64,000 bases of DNA from Methylobacter sp. KS41 (lineage in GTDB: Bacteria > Pseudomonadota > Gammaproteobacteria > Methylococcales > Methylomonadaceae). The stretch covers positions 2,142,501-2,206,500 of the forward strand of contig PHSP01000001.1 in assembly GCA_002862125.1 (NCBI GenBank), in the 5' to 3' direction. Below are positions 1 through 9,740 of this stretch, in pieces. Position 1 is the first letter of the stretch. Each line of letters starts with the position of its first letter. The notes beneath the pieces are model-generated. The model was not told the DNA's origin, made no database searches, and saw only the letters and a list, made by a program, of their open reading frames with translations. The position numbers were made by a program, and so were the translations under genes.

Positions 1-1
1 C

Positions 2-415
2 TACTTGCGGCCTTTGTATGATGCGTTGTACGAAATGCTCGGCTTTGAACGTGTTGAAAAGATGATTGATAAAGGCATTATAGAGGTTGCGCCGCTGGCA
101 TTTATGCGCGGCCGTACTTTAAATGACGCATTTATCATTTTGGATGAGGCGCAAAACACCACGACAGAGCAGATTAAAATGTTCCTTACTCGCGTCGGTT
201 TTGGGTCTACCGCCGTTATCACGGGTGATGTTACGCAAGTGGATCTGCCATCGGAAAAAATGTCCGGCTTAAGGCATGTGCTTGAAGTGCTTAAAGATAT
301 TGAAGGCATCAGTTTTACATTTTTTGGAGCAAGAGATGTCGTCCGGCATCCTTTGGTACAACGCATAGTCTCCGCTTATGAAGCCTATGAGCAAAAAGAC
401 AAAACCGATAAATGA
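2..415 (+). CDS. phoH: PhoH-like ATPase, C-terminal part (gene enters from the left edge)
   Basis: Cytoplasmic PhoH/YbeZ-family nucleotide-binding protein, thought to work in RNA metabolism together with YbeY. Only about 137 C-terminal residues lie in the window; the Walker A part must be upstream, so the first in-frame TTG here is not the real start. What is visible fits the family: a Walker B segment (FIILDEAQN), then the [11 protein letters not shown] motif and the conserved end with [12 protein letters not shown]. The stop overlaps the ybeY start by 4 bases (ATGA), which supports translational coupling in a phoH-ybeY-corC operon, the standard gammaproteobacterial order. Confidence 0.93.
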   Translation, partial: YLRPLYDALYEMLGFERVEKMIDKGIIEVAPLAFMRGRTLNDAFIILDEAQNTTTEQIKMFLTRVGFGSTAVITGDVTQVDLPSEKMSGLRHVLEVLKDIEGISFTFFGARDVVRHPLVQRIVSAYEAYEQKDKTDK

Positions 416-873
416 ATTTAATCGAAATCCAGACCATTTTTAAGTCAAAGGGCCAGCCTGGCCAGGAACAGATTCAACAGTGGGTCGATACTGCGCTGGA
501 GGATTTCAATCAAAACACCGAAATAGTTGTGCGTATCGTCGATGAACAGGAGAGCGCGGCGCTTAATGAACAATACCGTCTAAAACCCGGCCCGACCAAT
601 ATTCTAAGCTTTCCGGTTGAAGCGCCGGAAGGCATTGAGCTGGATTTACTGGGTGATTTAGTCGTATGCGCCCCTGTCCTGGAAAAAGAAGCGCTGGAAC
701 AACATAAAACATTAACAGAGCATTGGGCGCATATCATAGTCCACGGCGTGTTGCATTTATTGGGCTACGATCATGTCAATGATGACGAGGCCGAACTGAT
801 GGAAGACAAGGAAATAGCAATTCTGAAGCAGTTAAATATAAAAAATCCCTATTATATAGAGGCAAATCAATAA
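412..873 (+). CDS. ybeY: Endoribonuclease / rRNA maturation factor YbeY
   Basis: Single-domain metal-dependent RNase of the UPF0054 family, needed for 16S rRNA 3'-end maturation and late ribosome quality control in E. coli. The zinc-binding signature [11 protein letters not shown] is intact, with His at about residues 111, 115 and 121. The 153-residue length is normal for the family. The start ATG sits inside the phoH stop (ATGA) and the TAA shares a base with the corC start, so the three genes are tightly packed and probably co-translated. Confidence 0.95.
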   Translation: MNLIEIQTIFKSKGQPGQEQIQQWVDTALEDFNQNTEIVVRIVDEQESAALNEQYRLKPGPTNILSFPVEAPEGIELDLLGDLVVCAPVLEKEALEQHKTLTEHWAHIIVHGVLHLLGYDHVNDDEAELMEDKEIAILKQLNIKNPYYIEANQ

Positions 874-1721
874 TGAGCGACGAGCAACCTCCAAGTAGAA
901 ACGCCCCCCGGAAACGTTGGGTGCATAGAATCAGCCAGCTATTTTCCGGGGAGCCGCAAGACTTGGATGAGCTTCTTGGCATATTAAGAGAAGCCAGGAA
1001 AAATCGATTACTGGATACCGATGCCTTATCGATGATAGAAGGCGTCTTACAGGTTTCGCAAATGCGGGTCCGGGATATCATGATTCCCCGCATTCAAATG
1101 GTTGTCGTACCAAAAGATGCTGAACTTGAAACAATATTTCCGTTGGTTACTGAATTTGGCCATTCCCGATATCCTGTTATCGATGGCGACCGCAGTAAAG
1201 TGATGGGCGTTTTACTGGCTAAGGATTTACTGGCCCGGATATTACAGGATAAAACACTGACCGTGCAGGAAATCATGAGATCCGCCTGTATTGTTCCGGA
1301 AAGCAAGCGTTTGAATATATTGCTTAAGGAATTGCGGACCAATGGCAATCATATGGCCATTGTTGTCGATGAATACGGGCAGGCCGCCGGCTTGGTCACC
1401 ATTGAAGATATATTGGAAGAAATCGTTGGAGAAATAGAAGACGAACACGACGACCATGAAGATGAGGGCTTTATTTTTCAGCGCGGCCCACATGAATTCA
1501 TGATAAAGGCGCTGATGCCTATCGAAGAGTTTGATGAATATTTTTCTACCAATTTAGCTACGGATGAATACGATACCATCGGCGGCTTTCTTGTTAGCCA
1601 GCTTGAACATATGCCTAAAAAGGGCGAAAGTCTCCAGGTTGACGACATGCGCTTTGAAGTAATCAGAGCGGATAACCGGCGCGTACATCTGATAAAACTC
1701 AAAACAACCAGGTTAGAATAA
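873..1721 (+). CDS. corC: CorC/HlyC-family CBS-domain protein
   Basis: CorC (YbeX) family protein of 282 residues. It has a short charged N-terminus, two CBS repeats at about 70-190 and a CorC_HlyC transporter-associated domain at about 205-280 (IGGFLVSQLEHMPKKGE). In enterobacteria CorC affects Mg/Co efflux, and ybeX mutants have ribosome assembly defects, which fits its place after phoH and ybeY. No transmembrane segments are visible, so this is the soluble form. The ATG overlaps the ybeY stop (TAATG). In E. coli lnt follows; here galE follows instead. Confidence 0.93.
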   Translation: MSDEQPPSRNAPRKRWVHRISQLFSGEPQDLDELLGILREARKNRLLDTDALSMIEGVLQVSQMRVRDIMIPRIQMVVVPKDAELETIFPLVTEFGHSRYPVIDGDRSKVMGVLLAKDLLARILQDKTLTVQEIMRSACIVPESKRLNILLKELRTNGNHMAIVVDEYGQAAGLVTIEDILEEIVGEIEDEHDDHEDEGFIFQRGPHEFMIKALMPIEEFDEYFSTNLATDEYDTIGGFLVSQLEHMPKKGESLQVDDMRFEVIRADNRRVHLIKLKTTRLE

Positions 1722-1729
1722 TTGTAATT

Positions 1730-2779
1730 ATGAATAATCAGACTGTATTAGTAACCGGCGGCGCTGGCTATATCGGCAGCCATGCTTGCGTGGAATTACT
1801 GCAAGCCGGTTTCAAGGTTGTAGTGGTTGATAATTTGACCAACAGCAAACCGGAATCGTTGTCTCGGGTACAACAAATCACCGGCAAATCGCTCACTTTT
1901 TATCAAGCCGATATTCGTGACAAACAAGCGTTAACAGAAATTTTTGCCAAGGAATCACCCTCGACAGTGATTCATTTCGCCGGCTTGAAAGCCGTCGGCG
2001 AATCCTGCGAACAACCGCAGCTGTACTACCATAATAACGTCTATGGAACGCTGGTGCTGACTGAGGTCATGACCAATGCAAACGTCAAGCAATTGGTCTT
2101 CAGTTCCTCCGCTACCGTTTATAGCGAATCCGCCAGCAAGCAGTACACCGAAAATTTCCCTCTTGGCGCCTGCAATCCTTACGGCCGCTCAAAAGCCATG
2201 ATCGAGGACATTCTGAGAGACCTGTCGGCGGCCGATCAAATCAAGCAAACCGAATCCCCCTGGAAAATTGCCCTGTTGCGTTATTTTAATCCGATAGGCG
2301 CGCATCAAAGCGGCCTGATCGGCGAAGATCCCAACGGCATTCCCAATAACCTGATGCCTTATGTCGCCCAGGTTGCCATTGGCAAATTACCGCAATTATC
2401 GGTATTTGGCGATGATTATCCGACTCGTGATGGAACAGGGGTCAGGGATTATATCCACGTAGTCGATTTGGTAAAAGGCCATATCAAGGCAATAGCGGCA
2501 TTGGCCGGCGAAAAATTCGAAGCTGGCGGCTGCAGGGCTTATAATCTGGGCGCTGGGAGAGGTTACAGCGTCCTCGAAATGATTAATGCTTTTGAACAGG
2601 TAACCGGCAAAACAATCAATTATAAAATTTCACCGCGCAGAACAGGCGATATTGCGGAATGTTTTGCCAATCCCGGCCTCGCTCTAAAAGAGCTAAACTG
2701 GAAAGTGGAAAAAAATCTGGACGATATGGTAGCTGACACCTGGAACTGGCAGACAAAGAACCCACATGGCTATGCTTAA
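1730..2779 (+). CDS. galE: UDP-glucose 4-epimerase
   Basis: Interconverts UDP-glucose and UDP-galactose, supplying galactose for surface polysaccharides; cytoplasmic and NAD-dependent. It is an extended short-chain dehydrogenase fold: glycine-rich NAD motif GGAGYIGSH at residues 10-18, the catalytic Ser region FSSSATVY near 124-131, and the YxxxK pair (Tyr151, Lys155). At 349 residues it has the family's normal length. It starts 8 bases after corC on the same strand, so it may be read from the same transcript, although this linkage is not the usual one. Confidence 0.95.
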   Translation: MNNQTVLVTGGAGYIGSHACVELLQAGFKVVVVDNLTNSKPESLSRVQQITGKSLTFYQADIRDKQALTEIFAKESPSTVIHFAGLKAVGESCEQPQLYYHNNVYGTLVLTEVMTNANVKQLVFSSSATVYSESASKQYTENFPLGACNPYGRSKAMIEDILRDLSAADQIKQTESPWKIALLRYFNPIGAHQSGLIGEDPNGIPNNLMPYVAQVAIGKLPQLSVFGDDYPTRDGTGVRDYIHVVDLVKGHIKAIAALAGEKFEAGGCRAYNLGAGRGYSVLEMINAFEQVTGKTINYKISPRRTGDIAECFANPGLALKELNWKVEKNLDDMVADTWNWQTKNPHGYA

Positions 2780-2868
2780 AATCCAGGTGTCGGGCCAAAT
2801 GATTTTTTGTTTTAAAGCGCATGGCATCCAGCTTTGGCAATCCCACTAACATAAACGCAAGAAACTTT

Positions 2869-3594
2869 ATGGATAAGCGCACATTTACAAACCGCATAGT
2901 GGTTCTTGACACTGAAACTACCGGGTTAAATCCGCAGGAAGGCCATAGAATCATTGAAATCGGCTGCGTGGAAATGGTTAAGCGCCGTTTAACGGGCAAA
3001 CGCTTTCATGTTTATATTAATCCGGATCGAATCATCGATGATGGCGCAATAGCGGTTCACGGCATCACCAACCGGTTTTTAGATGACAAGCCGCGTTTTG
3101 AGCAGATAGCTGAAGATTTTATAGCATTTATTAAAGGCGCAGAACTGGTTATACACAATGCGCCATTTGATGTCGGCTTTATCAATCATGAGTTTTCAAG
3201 ACTGACGAATAATCCGGTGACAATAGCTGATTATAGCGAGGTATTCGATACCCTGGCATACGCCAGAAAAAAACATCCGGGACAAAGAAACAGTCTGGAT
3301 GCGCTTTGCAAACGCTATAACATCGACAATAGCCACCGGGATTTGCACGGCGCTTTACTTGATGCGGAAATTCTGGCTGATGTATTTTTGTTAATGACCG
3401 GCGGACAGTCTTCGCTTCTCGATGAAGAACAAGCAGGGATGAATGAATCCGGCATTAATATTGATGTAAAACGCGTGCCTGCAAACCGCCCCGCTTTAAA
3501 AATTATTCGCTGTAATGAAGAAGAATTAGCGGCTCATCAGCAGCGTTTGGAAGCGATTGAAAAAGCCGGCGGCGTTTGTATCTGGAACCAATAG
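2869..3594 (+). CDS. dnaQ: DNA polymerase III epsilon subunit (3'-5' proofreading exonuclease)
   Basis: Proofreading subunit of the replicative polymerase. All three DEDDh exonuclease motifs are present: Exo I (VLDTETTG), Exo II (HNAPFDVGF) and Exo III (HGALLDAEIL). The open frame extends upstream to 2821, but the ATG at 2869 (M-D-K-R-T-F-T-N-R-I) matches where E. coli DnaQ begins relative to Exo I, so I use it; the protein is then 241 residues. The C-terminal tail should carry the alpha-subunit contact. No recognisable terminator follows; the next feature is an IS remnant. Confidence 0.93.
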   Translation: MDKRTFTNRIVVLDTETTGLNPQEGHRIIEIGCVEMVKRRLTGKRFHVYINPDRIIDDGAIAVHGITNRFLDDKPRFEQIAEDFIAFIKGAELVIHNAPFDVGFINHEFSRLTNNPVTIADYSEVFDTLAYARKKHPGQRNSLDALCKRYNIDNSHRDLHGALLDAEILADVFLLMTGGQSSLLDEEQAGMNESGINIDVKRVPANRPALKIIRCNEEELAAHQQRLEAIEKAGGVCIWNQ

Positions 3595-3843
3595 TTTATT
3601 GTGAGCAGGGTCGCGCCGGGCCCGGCGGAGTTCGCCTGATTATTTTGTCGCCCCCCTCCCCCGATTAACATGTGAAAAATTTGGATTTGAACTTATAGTG
3701 TTGACGCCGGATGAAAACTAACCACCCATACCGGTTGAAATTTGACCGGGGCGAAGCCGGATTTTGAGTTATCCGGCTGTGGATAAGTTTAATTGAAACG
3801 GACAATCGAAGACTAGCTTTGTTATCCGTTTCGATGCTTTAAT

Positions 3844-4235
3844 TTAAAAGATATTCTCCTTTGTTCTTTCCTCATCAGGCTGGTTTTGGCTATTTCCTCG
3901 CTTGACTTGCTCCCTTGCTTGTATGCGCACCTTGGCTTGCTGAGTGCTGTGCCGGAAGCGGTATGATTCATTGCCGGTTTCAATGATGTAGCAATGGTGC
4001 GTAAGCCTGTCCAGCAAGGCGGTTGTCATCTTGGCATCCCCGAACACGCTAGACCATTCGGCAAAAGTCAGGTTGGCGGTGATGATGACGCTGGTTCGTC
4101 CGTACAACTTCGAGAGCAGATGAAACAGCAAGGCGCCACCCGCTTGAGAGAACGGTAAATAACCCAATTCATCCAGGATAACCAGGTCCGCTTGCATCAA
4201 CCGATATGCCAGCTTGCTCTGATTGCCGGCGGCTT
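3844..4235 (-). pseudogene. istB: IstB-like ATPase, C-terminal fragment
   Basis: The C-terminal half of an IS21 helper ATPase (DnaA/DnaC-like AAA+). Visible are the Walker B segment ([13 protein letters not shown]), the sensor stretch ([13 protein letters not shown]) and the ending with [20 protein letters not shown]. The N-terminal half with Walker A is absent: upstream the reading frame runs straight into out-of-frame istA sequence near 4220-4236. The apparent ATG at 4269 belongs to the junction and is not a real start. Certainly non-functional as an IS helper. Confidence 0.85.
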
Positions 4236-4643
4236 TTCGCCCCAGTCGAATTGGAAGGCTTCTCCCCATTGAAATTTAAGCAGTACAAACGCTTGTTTAC
4301 CGGCATTGCCAATGCCGGCCTTACGCCATGCCCGAATGTAATCGGTTAATTGCGTATAGCCGCCGTCGTAACCGGCCTACCGCAATTCTTCCAGCAATTT
4401 CAGGGCGGTTCGGCGGTCGCGTTTAGGACGGTAACTATCAGCTATCAGGGCTTGCTTGAGCTGATCTTCGTATGGCGTCAGCTTGGCCGGCATCGAGCGA
4501 CGCTGATAGCCAGGCTCGCTGCCATTTGGCCTTCTCAGCCATTTTTTGACGGTATTGCGGGACAGACTGGCGCGTCTGACAATTTCATTGATGGACAACT
4601 GATCGCGGAAATACATCCGACGGATTTTGGCGTATAGAATCAT
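4236..4643 (-). pseudogene. istA: IstA-like transposase, N-terminal fragment with in-frame stop
   Basis: Start of an IS21 DDE transposase: a helix-turn-helix region (SINEIVRRASLSRNTVKKWL) followed by the segment leading to the first catalytic Asp ([12 protein letters not shown], about 4239-4265). A TAG at 4377-4379 interrupts the frame between LLEELR and AGYDGGYTQL. The sequence continues in the same frame on both sides, so this is a point nonsense change, most simply CAG to TAG. The rest of the DDE core is deleted and joined to istB. ATG at 4643 chosen as M-I-L-Y-A-K, typical of IstA starts. Confidence 0.83.
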
Positions 4644-4981
4644 GGTTATCACCCTCTTAGGCTCCTGTCTAACTTTTGGACAGGAAAGGTTAACAACCCT
4701 GATCAATTTTCGTCCGGAATTACATGGTTTTCATGGTCAATTTTCAACCGGTGTCAACATTATACATTTCTCTGGGGATTGATTCGCAATGCATGTGAAG
4801 AAAATGTTATGGAGCACAGTTGGGGATTTAGAGGTCTGACTGAATTTTCCAGAAAATGGACTTTTTAAACACAATCGGCCAGTTTTTTAACAGTGGCCGG
4901 AATGATGTAGCCACATTTTAGTTGGGCACCAGACAATTTGCTTTATCATTAATGCATTTACAAAATCAGGTGACGAAATTT

Positions 4982-6520
4982 ATGATCGAATTGGTGTGGA
5001 TCGGCTCTGCTTATTTAATGGGACTTTTAGTGAGCAGGATATTGCTCCCGCCATTAGTCGGATATCTAATTGCTGGATATGCGTTGTATTCTCTCGATAT
5101 TAACGAATTCACTGCATTGCCACACCTGGCCGATATAGGCATTGAATTTCTGTTGTTTAGTGTAGGACTAAAAATAAAACCCAGCACGCTTATCCGTAGT
5201 GAAGTTTTGAGCGTCGGCGGCGGGCACTTATTAATTGTTACCGGTATTTCGGCACTTGTGTTTTTCTGGTTTGATCAGCATATTACCGGCGGTCTTATTT
5301 TAGGCGTTAGTCTTGCTTTCTCAAGCACTGTACTCGCAATCAAAGTATTGGAAGACAACGGCGAGTTATCGTCCTTTCATGGCCGAGACGTTATTAGTAT
5401 TCTGATTTTGCAGGATTTGATTGCTATCGCGTTATTAGCTTTCGCAGATGGTCATCAGCCCACGCCTTGGGCTTTAGGACTATTGTTAATCCCTATGCTA
5501 CGCCCGCTTGCCCATCTTTTATTGAAAGCAACTCGTAACGAAGAACTGCAAATGTTGTTGGGTGTAACGATGGCATTAGCCGGTGGCATTCTTGCCGAAC
5601 ATCTAGGTATTTCCGCTGATATCGGAGCTTTGCTGACCGGTGTCATGTTAGGAGGCCACGGCAAATCAGAGGAAATTGCAAATAAGCTCTGGACTATAAA
5701 GGAATTGTTCCTAGTGGCGTTTTTTCTTCAAATTGGTTTGACCGGCCTACCTGAGAAGGAGCAGGCATTAACCGCATTGTGGCTATTATCTTCGCTACCC
5801 TTACAGGGCGGACTATTCTTTTTCCTATTTATCCTGGCCGGTTTGCGTGCTCGCACAGCGTTCGTGTCTTCCCTAGCATTATCGACCTATAGCGAATTCG
5901 CCTTAATTACCACTAATGCGGTCGTTGATTCTGGCCTTTTAGTCCAAGAATGGAAATCGATTATCAGTTTGGCGGTTGCAGGTTCTTTGGCAATCGCCGC
6001 GCCTTTGAATCGTTATTCGCATATCCTATTTGCAAGGCTGGAACCGGTACTGACCCGTTTGGAGAATAAAAAGCGTCTAGTTCACCTCGACCGCATACCT
6101 AATTCGTTTGGAGCGGTCGAATGGCTGATCGTAGGCATGGGACGTACCGGTACCGCAGCTTACTCCACCCTCCATAGCCAAGATATACTGGTACTTGGAC
6201 TGGATGCAGACCCAATCGTAGTGGAAAGGCAATTAGCCCAAAACCGTCGTGTTATTTACGGCGACTCAGAAGATTCCGAATTATGGAACGGCTTGCAGTT
6301 GGAAAAGGTTAACGGAATTATCCTTACCATGCCGGATTTTAGTTCGAGACGCTCAGCAATCACACAATTAAGAAACCATGGATTCAAAGGCAACATCGGA
6401 ACGCTAAGTTACAACGATGAAGAGTACGATGAACTAGCGCAAGTAGGCGCCAACTTTGTCATTCATACGCTCGTTGAAACCGGTAACTTGATAGCACAAC
6501 ATATGCTGAACACAAAATAA
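4982..6520 (+). CDS. Kef-type monovalent cation:proton antiporter with C-terminal NAD-binding (TrkA-N) domain
   Basis: Inner-membrane CPA2-family exchanger, likely K+ or Na+ against H+. The first 370 residues are a chain of about 11-12 hydrophobic helices with the family's conserved stretch after the fourth helix (IGIEFLLFSVGLKIKP). The last 130 form a Rossmann TrkA-N domain with GMGRTGTAAY, which in Kef proteins binds nucleotide and gates transport. The open frame reaches back to a TTG at 4922, but the ATG at 4982 has AGGTGA at a good distance and is preferred (512 residues). It is intact although it sits between an IS relic and restriction-modification debris. Substrate not determinable. 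Confidence 0.85.
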   Translation: MIELVWIGSAYLMGLLVSRILLPPLVGYLIAGYALYSLDINEFTALPHLADIGIEFLLFSVGLKIKPSTLIRSEVLSVGGGHLLIVTGISALVFFWFDQHITGGLILGVSLAFSSTVLAIKVLEDNGELSSFHGRDVISILILQDLIAIALLAFADGHQPTPWALGLLLIPMLRPLAHLLLKATRNEELQMLLGVTMALAGGILAEHLGISADIGALLTGVMLGGHGKSEEIANKLWTIKELFLVAFFLQIGLTGLPEKEQALTALWLLSSLPLQGGLFFFLFILAGLRARTAFVSSLALSTYSEFALITTNAVVDSGLLVQEWKSIISLAVAGSLAIAAPLNRYSHILFARLEPVLTRLENKKRLVHLDRIPNSFGAVEWLIVGMGRTGTAAYSTLHSQDILVLGLDADPIVVERQLAQNRRVIYGDSEDSELWNGLQLEKVNGIILTMPDFSSRRSAITQLRNHGFKGNIGTLSYNDEEYDELAQVGANFVIHTLVETGNLIAQHMLNTK

Positions 6521-6545
6521 CGGTTCAAGTGATCATTAGCGTCGA

Positions 6546-6854
6546 TTAATCGTCACAGGATATATTTTCGCCGCGAGAAGAAAAGCTATACCCTTTAGTT
6601 CCGGCATTACCAACCATAACGGCTTCGGTTCGAACAACTAAGAAATCCTTAGTAGTTGCGCTTTCTTCCAACTCATTGTCCTTAAAAATATTTTTTAAGT
6701 GCATCAGGGTATTTTCCGGCGTGGTGTCAAATACCTCACTCATCTGCCGTTGCGTTAGCCAGACACTGTCCTGCTCAAGGCGTACATCGAGATGCGTCTT
6801 TCCATCCTCGGTTTGATAAATGGCAATTTGTTGTTCGATAACGTGTTGCGTCAT
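6546..6854 (-). pseudogene. RhuM-like protein, N-terminal fragment
   Basis: The first 85 or so residues resemble the RhuM family (IAIYQTEDGKTHLDVRLEQDS then VWLTQRQMSEVF), a DNA-binding-like protein commonly encoded inside type I restriction loci. Family members normally run well over 300 residues; here the similarity stops after DFLVVRTE and a short unrelated tail ends at 6546. Together with the hsdM relic next to it, this is the remains of one hsd-rhuM locus. ATG at 6854 or 6866 both possible. Confidence 0.7.
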
Positions 6855-6958
6855 AATGAAACTCAAATTAAATTAAAGGGTTGCCATTCCTCGCAGGTGT
6901 CCGGAAATTCCGGATAGTTGCCGGATTAGCGGCTTGTATTGAGCCAATAATAATCGTT

Positions 6959-8111
6959 TCATATTTCTATCCTCGCCAAATTCCTGGCAATGGCTTTGTT
7001 GAGTTCCGCTTCTTCAATTAGCTGCGCTTCAAATTCAGCTTTCAGCGCGGCAAAGCGTTCCTTGAAATCGAAATCATCTTCCTAATCCGGCAGACCGACA
7101 TAACGCCCCGGCGTCAGCACGTAATCCTGTTCCTTGACGCGCTCGATTGGCGTGGATGCGTAAAATCCCTTGATGTCTTCATAGCCGCCTTCGCCGGTGC
7201 GCCAAGCGTGATAGGTACCGGCGATTTTCTGAATATCTTCATGCGAGAGTTCACGGGTGCGGCGGTTAATCAGATGTCCCAGGTTGCGGGCATCAATGAA
7301 CAGAATCTCTGCTTTGCGCCTGTCTGATTGCGACGCACAGGCGGACCGGTGTCCGTCCCCTTTTGAATTGGCGCGGGCGCGGCTCATAAACCACAGCGCC
7401 GCCGGAATCTGGGTGTTCAAAAACAATTTGGCGGGCAGATTGACGATGCAATCAATCAGGTTGCCGTCTGCGATTAAAGCCTTGCGAATGTCCCCTTCCC
7501 CGCTGGTCTTGCTGGTCAGAGCGCCATTCCGGCCTTGCCGACAGGCGACAGGTGATAAATAAAATTCTGGAGCCAGGCAAAATTGGCGCTGCCGGAAGGC
7601 GGAGCGCCGTATTGCCAGCGTCCGTCATTACGCAGGAGTTCCCCGCTCCAATCGCTGTCATTGAACGGCGGATTGGCGATAACAAAATCGGCTTTCAAAT
7701 CTTTATGAACGTCATTCAAGAATGAGCCTTCGTTGTTCCATTTAACTTGCGAGCTATCGATGCCGCGAATAGCCAAGTTCATTTTCGCCAGCCGCCAAGT
7801 GGTCTGATTGCTTTCCTGCCCGTGAATGGAAATATCGTCGATCCGGCCCTGGTGTTCTTCAACGAACTTTTCCGATTGCACGAACATGCCGCCCGACCCG
7901 CATCAGGGATCAAACACATGGCCTTTATTTCGCCGGCTTGCAGCTTGGTGTAATGCTCCTCGAATGAATCTGAAATGTATTTGAGAAAGATCATCCCTAA
8001 TACGATATGCTTGTATTCGGCGGCATCAATATTTTTGCGTAATTTATCAGCGGCTTTCCAGAGTTGTTTTTCAAGCGGTTCATCTTTGAATACTTTTACG
8101 GCTTTCGCCAT
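6959..8111 (-). pseudogene. hsdM: Type I restriction-modification methyltransferase HsdM, decayed
   Basis: N6-adenine methyltransferase subunit of a type I system, recognisable along its whole length but broken in at least four ways. The start ([18 protein letters not shown], 8111 down) is good. Near 7900 an internal deletion of roughly 120-130 codons joins the N-terminal domain to the SAM-binding motif, and that motif reads FDP-stop-CGSGG instead of FDPCCGSGG. The catalytic NPPF motif follows intact (about 7665). A small deletion near 7517 shifts frame after GKAGMAL. A TAG at 7082-7084 interrupts the C-terminus after YVGLPD, with EDDFDFKERFAALKAEF still readable beyond it to a stop at 6959. 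No hsdS or hsdR was found in the window. Confidence 0.87.
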
Positions 8112-8532
8112 GAGGTTTCTTGATTGCTTTGTTGAATCAATAAAAGGTTCGGAACAGTTTAATGAATTATGAAGCGTGAAGGGCAATTAAAACCATATAA
8201 ATGAATTTTTTACTGAAATTGAACCAGGACTGCTTGCGAATTTTAGGGTGTCGAGCGGCGGTGTCGAAGAGTTACCAGTACAGCCCGAATTATGCTGGTA
8301 TTATATAACTCCGGCATGAAATACGGGCCTGCCATTGAAGTTAAAGCCGTCAAAGAAAATGCGCGTGTTAATGAGTTACGCGCTGTTATTAATCGCGCTT
8401 AAATATATATTGTCCACCGTATTCACAATAAATCAATAAGTTATAATCTGCAGATAAATTACCTGACAACTTGAAGTTCATGAAGTTGGCGCTTTAAATC
8501 CAAAATAGTTAACAACTGAGCCAAATAAATTT
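8112..8532. other. Intergenic, nothing recognised
   Basis: AT-rich spacer between the hsdM relic and the first permease gene. It contains a 36-codon open frame on the plus strand (8292-8402) with no family I recognise and no convincing ribosome site. An upstream ABC ATPase gene, expected beside the permease pair, is not here. Confidence 0.4.
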
Positions 8533-9738
8533 ATGCTGATTAAAGATATTTTAGGACAGGCATTAGGCGCAATCAGAGCTCAGCGTTTACGCGCGGCGTT
8601 GATTATCATGGCAATGAGCATAGGCGTTGCGTCGGTTACTTTATTAACGGCCTTGGGAGAAAGCGCCCGTAATTATGTTATAAACCAGTTTGAAGCGCTG
8701 GGGACGCATCTTGTTATTGTATTGCCGGGGCGCAATGAAACTACCGGCGGACATCCGCCAATATTTGGCGAAACGCCTAGGGATTTAACCCTGGACGATG
8801 CGGATGCGCTGTTCCGTAGTCATCATATCGCCGCTATCGCCCCGCTCACTATCGGTTCCGCGCCGGTTTCAGCGCGTGGCCTGGAACGGGAAACCAATAT
8901 ATTCGGTTCGACCCATGCTTTAATTCGAGTGCGTCATTTGACGATGGCGCAAGGCGCTTTTTTACCAAAAATGGATGTCAACAAAGCCATGCCGGTTTGT
9001 GTGATTGGCCAAACCATACGCGAGGAACTATTTGCTGATCAACCGGCGCTTGGGCAGTGGCTGCGGATCAACGACAGGCGTTTCCGGGTGATCGGGGTAT
9101 TGGCTTCGGAAGGAGAGTCCATCGGCGTCGATTTTGATGAAATGGTGATTATTCCGGTTGCTTCCGCGCTGGCTTTATTTGATACCCATTCGTTATTCCG
9201 GATATTGATAGAAACCAAATCAAAAGAGTCCATGTACCAGGCCGTTGATGAAGTCAAAAACATTATCAAGGCCCGCCATGAGGGCGAAGATGACGTCACC
9301 ATCATTACCCAGGACAGCGTGGTCAATACTTTTGACCAAATATTAACGGCTTTGACTTTGGCCGTAGTCAGTATTGCCGGCATCAGTCTTGTGGTCGCCG
9401 GTGTTCTGGTCATGAATGTCATGCTGGTCAGCGTTAGCCAAAGGACCGCTGAAGTCGGTTTATTAAAAGCATTGGGCGCCAGCAAACGTCAATTACACTG
9501 GCTGTTTTTAACGGAAGCGGCGATGTTATCATTAGCGGGCGCCATATTAGGGATAATATTGGGATTAGCATCCATTGCCGCTTTGGCAGCGGCTTACCCC
9601 GACTTTCCTATTCAACTTCCGGGCTGGGCTTTACTTGCCGCATTAGGCATTTCCCTGTTTACCGGTCTTGTGTTTGGCGTATTGCCCGCCAGAAAAGCAG
9701 CAAAGCTTAATCCTGTTGCTGCATTAGCAAAGAGATAA
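8533..9738 (+). CDS. MacB/FtsX-type ABC transporter permease (first of pair)
   Basis: Inner-membrane permease of the MacB/FtsX superfamily, 401 residues. Topology is the family's standard: one N-terminal helix (about 22-42), a large periplasmic MacB_PCD domain (about 45-270), then three C-terminal helices with the FtsX signature (VSQRTAEVGLLKALGASKRQ at about 300-319). These act in mechanotransmission or efflux with a cytoplasmic ATPase, often with an HlyD partner. Two bases separate it from the second permease, so they form one operon and probably a heterodimer. No ATPase gene flanks either one. Confidence 0.88.
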   Translation: MLIKDILGQALGAIRAQRLRAALIIMAMSIGVASVTLLTALGESARNYVINQFEALGTHLVIVLPGRNETTGGHPPIFGETPRDLTLDDADALFRSHHIAAIAPLTIGSAPVSARGLERETNIFGSTHALIRVRHLTMAQGAFLPKMDVNKAMPVCVIGQTIREELFADQPALGQWLRINDRRFRVIGVLASEGESIGVDFDEMVIIPVASALALFDTHSLFRILIETKSKESMYQAVDEVKNIIKARHEGEDDVTIITQDSVVNTFDQILTALTLAVVSIAGISLVVAGVLVMNVMLVSVSQRTAEVGLLKALGASKRQLHWLFLTEAAMLSLAGAILGIILGLASIAALAAAYPDFPIQLPGWALLAALGISLFTGLVFGVLPARKAAKLNPVAALAKR

Positions 9739-9740
9739 TC

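Larger units (their letters stand above)
3698..4759. mobile_element. IS21-family element, internally deleted
   Basis: About 1.06 kb bounded by imperfect terminal inverted repeats: TGTTGACGCCGGATGAAAA at the left end (from 3699) and, read inward on the other strand, TGTTGACACCGGTTGAAAA from 4759. Outside the ends lies a possible 5-bp target duplication, TTATA, at 3693-3697 and 4760-4764, which would place one extra G at the left junction. Inside are only the start of istA and the end of istB on the minus strand. Complete IS21 elements are about 2 to 2.5 kb, so more than half is missing. The relic can no longer move by itself but could be mobilised by a full copy elsewhere. Confidence 0.85.
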
